A stretch of 64,000 nt of DNA, from the NCBI RefSeq assembly GCF_037176765.1, contig NC_090028.1, positions 24,500,827 through 24,564,826 of the forward strand. The letters are read 5' to 3'. A model generated the notes under the pieces. The model searched no databases and was not told the origin of the DNA. It saw only the letters and a program-made list of their open reading frames with translations. The DNA is from Anolis sagrei (lineage: Eukaryota > Chordata > Lepidosauria > Squamata > Anolidae). Position numbers and translations under genes: made by a program. Shown piece by piece: positions 47,805 through 58,200 of this stretch (position 1 is its first letter; every line of letters starts with the position of its first letter).

Positions 47805-49680
47805 TGTTGTTGTTTATTCGTTCAGTCGCTTCCGACTTTTCGTGACCTCATGGACCAATCCATGCCAGAGCTCCCTGTTGGCCGTGGCCACCCACAGCTC
47901 TACAGCTCCGTGGCCACCCACAGCTCCCAAGGTCAAGCCAGTCCGTTCAAGGATACATCCATCCATCTTGCTCATAGTTGGCCTCTCTTCCTTTTTCCTT
48001 CCTTTTTCTTCAGTATCATTCTCTTCTCCAAGCTTTCCTGTCTTCTCATGATGTGGCCAAAGAGCTTCATCTTTGCCTCTAATCTCCTTCCCTCCAGTGA
48101 GCAGCCGGGCTTTATTTCCTGGAGGATGGACTAGTTGGATCTTCTTGCAGTCCAAGGCATTCTCAGGAATTTCTCCAGCACCACAATTCAAAAGCACCTC
48201 TCTTCCTTTGCTCAGCCTTCCTTATGGTCCAGCTCTCACATCCATAGGTTACAACGAGGAATACCATTGCTTTAACAACCGTGGACAGCGAGTGGAGAGG
48301 GGAGGCCTGGTCTCTGAGAGGTCCCCTCTATCTTGTGGGGTTCCTCAGGGGGCCATTCACTCCCCTCTGTTATTTAACATCTATATGCGACCATTTGCTC
48401 AGCTGGTTCGAGGTTTTGGGCTGGAATGTTACCAGTATGCTGATGACACTCAGCTGGTGCTGAGGATGAAGGGCAGACCGGACTCTGTACCTGATTATTT
48501 TCATCAATGCCCGAGGCCGTTACTGGATGGCTGCATGCCAGCAGGCTGAGGGTGAATCCAGCAAAGACGGAGATCCTATGGCTGGGTCAACCGGGCAGTG
48601 GGGACATCCAGCTGTCTACCCTGGATGGCGAGGCGCTACGCCCGCCATCATTGGTAAAGAATCTGGGAGTCCTTTTGGACCCTTTGCTGACGATGGAGGC
48701 CCAGGTCTCCGCCCTTAGCAGAACCGCCTTTTTTCATTTGCGGCAGGCTAGATGGCTGGCCCCCTATGTGTCCAGGGACGACATAGCTACGGTGATCCAG
48801 GCCACGGTCATCTCAAGACTGGACTACTGGACTACATTGGTCTTCCTCTGTTGGTGATCCGGAAGCTCAAGTTGGTACAAAATGCAGCTGCTCGGCTTCT
48901 TGCGGGAATTCCGATGAGATGCCACATAACACCAATCTTACTGCAGCTGCATTGGTTACCAATTGAGCACCGGATCACTTGCAAAGTGATGGTACTCACC
49001 TTTAAGGCCTTGCATGGTTTGGGGCCGATGTACCTGAGGGACCGCCTCACCCCCTACCAATCCCAGAGATCCCTCCGTTCTGAGGACCAAGATCTATTGG
49101 AAATTCCCAGTGTCAAGACCTTGCATCTAACAGCAACCAGACGCAGAGCCTTTACAGCAGTGGCACCATCACTCTGGAATACTCTACCACCTGAAGTCCA
49201 TGCCTTGCGGGACCTATCAGCTTTCTGCAGGGCATGTAAGACATATCTCTTTCGACAGGCCTTTGATCTCTGATATTGTTATTTTTAAATTGTTTTTAAA
49301 TTGTTTTAAATTGTTTTTAAATTGTGTTCGATTTTAGCCTGTTCTTGTAAGCCACTCCGAGCCCCAGGGGAGTGGAGGCATATAAGTTTGAATTATAAAT
49401 AAATAAATAAACAAACAAACAAACAAACAAACTATGTGGACCTTCATTGCCAGTGCGATATCTCTACTCTTCACTCTTTTATCGAGAGTGGTCCTTGCTC
49501 TCCTCCCAAGAAGGAGGAGAGCCTTCTGATTTCCTGGCTGCAGTGTGCAGCCAGTTCCTAGAAATACAAACCCTGTCTCCGTCTCCACGTTTTCTCCCTC
49601 TACTTGCCAGGTATCAATCGATCTAGTTGTCATACGATCCTTGCTATAGCTTTCTGCCATATTCATCCCTTTTATTTTAT
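47805..49680 (-). mobile_element. BovB (RTE) LINE 3' part, split by an L2 insertion
   Basis: 49432-49680 gives DTWQVEGENVETETGFVFLG, RRARTTLDKRVKSRDIALA; 47805-48278 gives the C-terminus HGLVHEVTKSRKRLNE just before the stop. The element is interrupted at 48279-49431. Confidence 0.92.
48279..49431 (+). mobile_element. L2-type LINE, 5'-truncated, inserted in BovB
   Basis: RVERGGLVSERSPLSCGVPQ, GFGLECYQYADDTQLVLRM (YADD), LRVNPAKTEILWLGQPGSGD, KNLGVLLDPLLTM, then 173-aa frame QNAAARLLAGIPMRCHITPI, LLQLHWLPIEHRITCKVMVL, FKALHGLGPMYLRDRLTPYQ, RRRAFTAVAPSLWNTLPPE. 3' UTR ends GTAAGCCACTCCGAGCCCCA, (AAAT)n(AAAC)n. A few frame shifts only. Confidence 0.94.
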
Positions 49681-49689
49681 GGAGTTTTA

Positions 49690-49800
49690 AAAAAATGATT
49701 ATGTCTTTGTTTATGTTTTAGCAATGCTGCAACCTACCTCAAGCTGTGAGGAGAGGCGGGCGAGAAATAAAACTATTAGTGTTATTATTATTATTTACAA
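49690..49800 (+). mobile_element. LINE tail fragment with (ATT)n
   Basis: AAGCTGTGAGGAGAGGCGGG, CGAGAAATAAAACTATTAG. Confidence 0.55.
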
Positions 49801-49914
49801 ACTGGAGCCTTTAACAGATAAACTATATTTCTTTCAACTATTTATTAGTATTTGTAAGATGTATGAATGCATTTAATGTCACACAGAATAAGAACAGATT
49901 CTGATGTTTAAAGA

Positions 49915-52085
49915 AATGCTTTTATTGCATTGGTTTTCCACTTTTCCCCCATGATAGAACCCAACATTGTCTATTTGCAGTCTTCCCATTAGGCCTTCAA
50001 AAACATTACCTTGAGACCATGTCCATTGCAAATATGAGTATTATATTTCCATCACAAAACACTGGAAGAAAATGCCTTTATAAATGGCACATCTTAAAAT
50101 CTCTTTCATTCTCATCCACCAATGCCATTGGGACATCAGGTACAGAACATGGAGAGTTTTGCTTGAAACCTTTGGGTTCCCTGTGACTTTTCCTTCTTTT
50201 GCCTTTTCCTGAAACACGTCAAATTGATGCTTTCCTTAGAAATAACTCTCCTACCACCACCACTGTCAAACTGGGATGAACAATCCCACAGAGTGTTAGG
50301 TTAAGCATGCTTTTCTATCTATCATCATCTATAGAAAACATCTATCGGACAGATGGCAAGCTATTTAACCTCAGCAGAATGAAAGCCAAAACCAAGGTCA
50401 CAACAACATCTGCTATAAAACTCCAATATGCTGATAATAACATAGTCTGTGCACCCACAAGCCACTTTAAACACCTTTGCAGAACACTGAGAAAACCAGT
50501 GCTCTTCTAGCAGTCACCAGCCAATCTCTGCAATGCCAGAAATACAGTGTAACAGTGGTGTAACACTAGAAAATGTTGACCATTTCCGCTACCTTGGCAG
50601 CCACCTTCCCACAAAAATCAACATCGACACTGAAATACAACACTACCTGAGCTCTGCAAGTGCAGCATTTTCCCAAATGAAGCAGAGAGTATTTGAGGAC
50701 TGGGACATTCGTAGGAAGACCAAGGTGCCTGTTTATAAAGCCATTGTCCTCCCAACCCTGCTATACGCCTGCAAAACGTGGACTGTCTACAGACATCACA
50801 CTCAACTCCTGGAACAATCCCATCAGCATTGCCTCTGAAAAATCCTTCAAATCTCCTGGGAAGACAGTGCGTTGGAAGAAGCAAAGACCACCAGCATTGA
50901 AGCGATACTCCTGCACCATCAACTCCTCTTGACTGGCTACACTGTCTGAATGCCCGATCACCATCTCCCAAAGGAGTTTCTATACTCCCAACTCAAGAAC
51001 AGAAAACAGAATGTTGGCGAACAGGAAAAGAGATTTAAAGATGGGCTTAAAGCCAACCTGAAAAACTGTGGCATACACACCGAGAACTGGGAAGCCCTGG
51101 CCCTTGAGCGCTCTAGCTGGAGGTCAGCTGTGACCAGCAGTGCTGCAGAATTCAAAGAGGCATGAATGGAAGGTGAAAGGGAGAAATATGCCAAGAGGAA
51201 GGCGCATCAAGTCAACCCTAACTAGGGACTGCCTTCCACCTGGAAACTGATGTCATCACTGCGGGAGAACATGCAGATCAAGAATAGCACTCCAGAGCCA
51301 CCTACGGACCACCACCAAGCCACTACACTTGGAGGACCATCATCCTCGGCTACAAAGGATTGCCTAAGTAAGTAAGTAAGCTTTTGTCTGCTTGATTTTG
51401 ATCTCCAAATACTACAGTGCTCTGCGGAAGAAATCATTTGGACACCTGGCAGTGTACACAAATGTTCATTGGAACTAACGGAAGTATAGAACAGCCAGAC
51501 ACTTTTCTTCCATGTGACAGATTCACAAGTCCAAAAATGTCTTAAAGGATAAAAACTTCCCATGTTACCTGAAAATACCCATCTACAAGCATGATCACAC
51601 TATCTACTGTTTCCTGACTTCTTATATGTTGGCATCGTTACATTTCGAAGGTTTTGTTCAGGAAATGAAAGTTGGGTTTGGGAGTGGATTGCTTTCCTGA
51701 TATTTTGGTGTCACGTTGCATTCTTTCTAGAGTTTAGATGCACACAAAAGTTTGGATGCATCCAACTGGCATTCAGGGCTTATGTGCTCTTCTGCTTCAG
51801 CTTGGAGAAACCCAATTTGGTTGTACCTTAACCAGTAAGAAAACACAACTGGATTAGGCTCAAAACCATCTCTCAATGCAAACTCTAGCAGCATCTGTAA
51901 GATGAACCTAATCAACTGGCTCTGTGTTGCAGGGCAAAGAAACACAGAAAACCAAATTGCTTTTGGTTCTTTAAGGCAGCTTTCCCAAACCTGCAGAGGT
52001 TCTGGACTACACATTCCAGTACGATAGGCCTTGTAGTCCAGAACGCTGGGCTACCATCGTGGGGAGGCTGCAAGTGGAGCTTTTG
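49915..52085 (-). other. Probable 3' UTR of the DUSP22-like gene, split by an antisense LINE
   Basis: Sequence at 51390-52085 and 49860-50300 is not recognisable repeat and is similar in composition. On the minus strand an AATAAA sits at about 49921-49926, in a context typical of a transcript end. The stretch 50310-51385 between the two is a plus-strand LINE. That both flanks belong to one UTR is inferred. Confidence 0.35.
50310..51388 (+). mobile_element. LINE (second RTE/jockey-like family), 3' end
   Basis: IYRTDGKLFNLSRMKAKTKV, then VTLENVDHFRYLGSHLPTKI, SSASAAFSQMKQRVFEDWDI, VYKAIVLPTLLYACKTWTVY, later RMPDHHLPKEFLYSQLKN. 3' tail (AAGT)n at 51366-51380. Antisense to the DUSP22-like gene. 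Confidence 0.9.
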
Positions 52086-52292
52086 TTATCTGTTCATCCA
52101 CCGACGGCTGCTGCTGGCATAAGGCGCATGAAGTGGAGGACTCATGGGATCTGGACAATTGACCCAGTTGCCTTCTCTCAGTCCACTTTGCTGCTCTTTG
52201 GCCTTCTCTTCTTGCAGGGTCAGTAAATGTTGGACCTCCTCTTGATCATTCAGTGGGTTCTTGCCATATTCTTGTTGGATCCAAGCCCGGTA
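52086..52292 (-). CDS. DUSP22-like last coding exon
   Basis: 207 nt, 68 residues and [23 protein letters not shown], then a charged stretch [15 protein letters not shown] and a Pro/Ser-rich end. Human DUSP22 has YRQWLKEEYGESPLQDAEE and stops about 20 residues later, so this tail is longer. Acceptor TTTTCCTTACAG|TAC. The preceding intron is about 10.1 kb. Confidence 0.92.
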   Translation of the reverse strand, partial: YRAWIQQEYGKNPLNDQEEVQHLLTLQEEKAKEQQSGLREGNWVNCPDPMSPPLHAPYASSSRRWMNR

Positions 52293-55200
52293 CTGTAAGG
52301 AAAATGACAAAAGTATCAAAGGAACTTAGGCAGGAAGGCAGAGGAGAGACAGCGACCACATTGGGTAGATGCATCTATGCTAGGCATGTTGGAAATGACA
52401 ACTTTCAAAGCTTCTCTAGTAATCTGTTTATCTATGAACCTGTTGCTTACTGTTTTCTGTACATCTGTTCTGATATGCAGCTTCCTTTATGGGTCCTGAG
52501 AAGTTATAAAAGGGGCTGCACACCACATGATCACTATAGCAGACGACTACAAACTCCTACAGACCTTGCTGGTTTTGCACAGATAATTATCTCAAGGTAA
52601 AAGGTAAAGGTTGTCCCCTGACATTAAGTCCAGTCATGTCTGACTCTGGGGTGTGGTGCTCATCTCCATTTCTAAGCCGAAGAGCTGCCGTTGTCCATAG
52701 ACACCTCCAAGGTCATGTGGCCGGCATGACTGCATGGAGCGCCGTTATCTCAAACATATCTGATAATTGATAAGTTATCAGATTGATAAATTTTGTACTT
52801 GTGCATTTATTTTATTTATTTACAGTATTTTTACCCCGCCCTTCTCAACCCCTGAAGGGGGGATTCAGAGTGGTTATATGTATGCTGAACACATGAAGGT
52901 TGACAGTAAACCAAATATTTTATTTCTATCCAAGTCTCTTTCATTTTGTCTCTTGAGTGCATGGCATAAAATGAATTGTTTTATGGGAGAGTAGATATAT
53001 TCTTGGGCACTGAAAAACACTTCTGAAACTCTCCTGTTTTTATGCACTGACAAATCTCTGTTTTCCTAACAGATCACAGATAACAGGTTATTCAGTCTAA
53101 CAACTGAAACCATTGCCTTACGTAATTATATCTGGTTGTAAACCACAGGAGAATATTTTACTCTAAAGGTTTTTTGGCTTATCTCTGAAAGGTCATGCTT
53201 TTCTAAAAAGTTATGATCTCCAAATGGTGTTTTTCTAAAAGATTATGAATGCCATTTTTTAAAAAGGCATAGGCCAACTTCGGCCCTCCCTCCATGTGTT
53301 TTGGGCTGCAATTCCCACAATTCCTGACAACCCTGAAGTTGGCCCATGCCTGATCTACACTGTGGAATGTACAAATATATAAACATTAAAACAGGATTAA
53401 ATATAAACAGCATTTTAAAATATATCCTTTCATGGGAGTAGAATAATAAGAAATAAAAACCATCACATAGTGAGGATGAGGTTGGTACAATTGTTTCCTT
53501 CCTTGTTTTTTGGGTAGTGTGTATTTGTATAAGTGTGCGTTCGGTTTGCATTTTGATGTCATTTTGTAGTTTGTTATTCTAGCTAGAATGTAGCTGCATG
53601 GTTTTAATACTGCATATTATAATATCTTGCTTCTTTGTATCGTTCCTCTTTTTCTGTTATTTTCTTTCCTTCTGAATGCAAAAGAATTACCTGTTTGAAA
53701 GGAAAAGAAATATTTTTGCCACAATGTGATTGCATAGAATCATCTATATAAATAAAGAAGTTATGTTTGTTTGTGGGATTAACAGAACTCAAAAACCACT
53801 GAGGGGATTGACACCAAATTTGGACACAAGACACCTAACAACCCAATGTATGTCCTTCACTCAAAAAAAAAAAGATTTTGTCATTTGGGAGTTGGAGTTG
53901 ATGGGATTTATAGTTCACCTACAATCCAAGAGCATTCCGAACCCCACGAATGATGGAATTGAACCAAACTTGGCACACAGTTCTCCCATGACCAACAGAA
54001 AATACTGGAAGGGTTTGGTGGGCAGTGTCCTTTGGTTTTGGAGTTGTAGTTCACCTACATCTAGAGGTCACTGTGGACTCAAACAATGATGGACCTGGAC
54101 CAAACTCTACACGAATACTCAATATGCCCAAATGTGAACACTGATAGAGTTTGGGGAAAATAGAATCTTGACATTTGGGAGTTTTCATTGCTGGGATTTA
54201 TAGTTCACCTACAATCACAGAGCATTCTGAATCCCACCAACGATAGAATTGGGCCAAACCTCCCACACAGAACCCCCATGTGGGCCACAGCAACGCGTGG
54301 CAGGGTACGGCTAGAGTCATAGTGTTAGAAGAGACCTCGTGCACCATTCAGTCCAACCCCCTGACTAGAAGCAGGAAAAGCGTGTTCAAAGCACCCCCAA
54401 CAGATGGCCATCCAGCCTCTGATTAAAAGCCTCCATAGAAGAGCCTCCACCACACTTCGAGGTAGAGAGTTCCACTGCTGAACACAGTCAGGAAGTTCTT
54501 CCTAATGTTCAGGTGGTATCTCCTATCCTGTAGTTTGAAGCCATTGCTTCGCATCTTAGTCTCCAGGGCAGAATGAAACAAGCCTGATCCCTCCTCCCTA
54601 TGACCCTCTCACATATTTATACATGGCTATCATGTTTCCTCTCAGCCTTCTCTTCTTCAGGCTAAACATGCCCAGCTCCTTAAGCCGCTCCTCATAGGGC
54701 ATATTCTCCAGATTATTGATCATTTTAGTCGCCCTCCTCTGGACACATTCCAGCTTGTCAATATTTCTTTTCCTGTCCACCAACATTATGTTTTCCATTC
54801 TTGAGTTGGGGGGGAGGGGACTCAGAGAGGCTAACAAAAGCAGCAATTCGATGCCACAAATCAATAACACAGTATAAAACCATAAATACAGAGTTAAAAC
54901 AATAGCATTCAAGGGATGGTGTGCATCTCACACAAGTAGGAAAATACCTTTTTGCTCAAAGACTGACAAACCTGCATTTGTGGCAGCCATCCTTAGATGT
55001 TGTGCAGTCTGTTGGAAACTAGGAACCCACCCTGGACTTTCCACAGATATATAAACCCAATTTTCCTAGTTTCCAACAGACCTCACAACTTCTGAGGATG
55101 GCTGCCACAGATGCAGGTTTGTGAGTCTCTGAGCAAAAAGGTGTTTTCCTACTTGTGTGAGATGCACCTTATCCCTTGCCAGTAGACCATCCTCCTGGAA

Positions 55201-58200
55201 AAGCAGGCCGTGGTCGAGGAAGCCAAAGTGTTCCTCCTGACACTATTTTCTAAGCCAGCTATTGACCTGTACTATTTTTCTGGCCCTTGTAGGGCTGTGT
55301 CTTACAACTGGGAGGAGGAATGAAAAGACCACCTGTACATTACACTGTTTTAACTTTGTTCTGAGAGCTCGAAACTCATTTATGATATTTTGAAAAGTAT
55401 GCCTAGCAGTATCATTGGTTCCTACATGAATCAACATGGGGCTTGAGGAGCCTGGTGAGCCTCTGAGTGACATGGTGCATTTTTGGCCCCAGGAGGCAGC
55501 ATAATTCTCGAGCAATCCCATCAGGTATGGAAATGACAACTTTCATTCCTCTAAGGAGAGAGTTGCCTACTACCAAGACCTGTTTGCATTGAGGATTGAC
55601 AGGGTCCCTTTTTTGTAAGGTAGTGTGTACATCCCCAGAAAAGTGATCCTGTTGAAATGGGTTGTGTAGGTGTAAAGTGTTGTCCTCCTTCTTGACATCC
55701 CTGGTGCATTCATCAAGGACAATCCATTGAGATTCGTCCAAGAACCTATCATTCTCCTGAGTGTGTTCCTGTTGCATGTGGTCTATGATTGGGGATGGAA
55801 CATCTGCATGATTGTGTGTGAATGTTATGAAATGTTGTCCCAGTCAGGGCTATCGCCCGCACACTAATCAAAGACAATCCACTGAGAAGTATCTAAGTCA
55901 TTGTGGTCTTCCCCAAGATGTTGCGTTTCCTGGTCAGGTGTTAGTTGTGTAAGGATTTGGAGTCTATTGTGTAACTGCAGCTGAGCAGAAGTATTCTGAG
56001 GAGGCCTCCTGGTCCTATGTCTCTTTCTAAGGGTGACATTCCTCCAAGCCTGAGGGTTGTCTACATCTGAAGTGATCTCCTCATAAGCCTCCCCATAATG
56101 TTGGTGTTGGTGTGATGTGGGTTGTGTGTCTAGTATTTATTTATTTATTTACAGTTCTTATATTCCACCCTTCTCACCCCTCAGGGGACTCAGGGCGGAT
56201 TACAGTAAACACATATATGGCAAACATTCAATGCCAGTTTGACAAACAACATTTAACAGACACCGAGGCTATTTAACTTTTTTTTTCTGGCCGCCAGGGG
56301 AGCTGCTGCTTTTCATCGTCCATCAATGACACCGATGAAGTTCTTCCGCATTCCACATTCCCCGGAGTCTTTTTCCTTTATGGCCTCATAAATTAGTTAA
56401 ATTTAGCCTCCCACGCAAGATGGTACCTTATTTTCCTACTTGACAGATGCAACTGTCTTTCGGGTTGCAAAGGTCAACAACGGGCTACACAATGGTTGGA
56501 CACCCACTCCAGCCCGGGCTGGCTTCGAACTCATGACCTTTTGGTCAGAGTGATCTTAATGCAGCTGACACTCAGCCAGCTGCGCCACAGTACAGTGTGT
56601 TGTGTAGTGTCCAAGAACAGCTCAAGTTCCTAAATGCCCTTAAGGGTCTCAATATGGTCCTTGAGTTATTGGATCCTCTGTTCCATGAGATTAATCTGTT
56701 TATTCTACAGGATTCATTCTACAGGATACAAACAGTCTAGTATTTTAAATAATCTCGCTGGAAACCTTCCCTCTGAGCCTGGGTCTGAGTGTGTTTAGTG
56801 TCTATATGTCAACTTCCTTATAAAGAGAGGGAGAGAGAAGACTTTCTGAGGAAATGTTTTTGGAGGGTATGTTGTGGATGTTGCTGCCGGCCATGTGATA
56901 TAATATTGGCTTGGTAGACAAGACCATGGGAGCCAGTTTTCAGAGAAAAATGTCCAACTCAAGTTGCAAAAGCTCTGAGTGTGGGATTCCCCCAAAGAAC
57001 AAGGATCTCCAGTTGAACCAAGCTTCTTGGGGGAACCACCAGCCATGTGGCCTTGCAGCAGGATATCCCATTTGGTGCAGGGTTAAATGTTAAACTGTAA
57101 GTGGGAGCTACATTCCTGGAAATATGCAAGCTGCCAGCCCTTTGGATATGGCAGGACCTCCCTATCCATGGATTCAGAAAAGCACAATGCAACGCACAAA
57201 GATGGCGTAGTAGGTGCCATTTTTGCAACCCTGCTGTTGTAGCTCAGCAAGCAGCAGAGGATTTTTCTGACATGTCAGAGGATGAGGGGCTTGATGGGTT
57301 TCAAAGTGACGAGTCTGTCAGTACTAGGAGAGAACTGCAAGCACTTGAGGCCAGTCTTTTGCATTCATTTGATCATTCAAGTGACACTAGTTATCTTGGG
57401 AAATGGCCTTCGGCCGATGGGGACTTTTCCCAAGAAGCCAGATTACTATTGAGAATGGAGGGAGTGAAAAATTGACTAATTAGATGTTCTGAGAGAATCT
57501 GTGAGAAGACCTTGAAGACCAGGTGTGTCTGGCAGGATCTCATGGCTATTTGGCTGGGCTTAAATTAAGTGTTGTTGGCTTTATGCCTCTCAGAGGAGAC
57601 AACGTAGCCAAGGGATAGCTCTCTGGTCTGTCTCTGTTCTCAAGTTCATATTTCAAGTATACTCAAGTTCAGTGTTTTGGTTCATGCCTTTTTTTCTTGA
57701 AGGGTTTACCTTGGAAAAGTTTGTTACCTTGTTCATGGATTTATGTTTGAAGTACTGCTGTGAATTTTAGTGCTCTTGACTTTATGTACTTTGTCCTATT
57801 TTTAATACATTAGAGTCTCGCTTATCTGACCTTTGCTTATCTGACATTCCGTCTTATCTGAAGCTCTTCTCTGACGTTCCCCTTTTCCTCCACCATTTCC
57901 CCTTCCATTATTTATTTTATTTATTTATTGTTCATATACCCCGCTACCATCTCCCGCAGGACTCGGTGTGGCTTACAAGAGGCCAAGCCCAACAACATCA
58001 TAAAAAACAACAACAGGAAAAACAACAAATAACTTATAAGAAACAAAACAATACAATAATAACACGACACATTTAAAAACATGAGGCAGGACCAAATGTG
58101 AAAATTTAAAATTAAATTAAATTAATTTAATTTTAAAGGAGCACTCTCCAATTCACAGCTTCTTATTCATGAAGATGAACCCACAAACTAGGGGTACATA

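Noticed and set aside
57101-57475. 124-aa plus ORF as a possible gene
   Set aside because: Has an acidic Ser/Asp-rich end but no recognised domain, no splice partner and repeats on both sides; left as unexplained.
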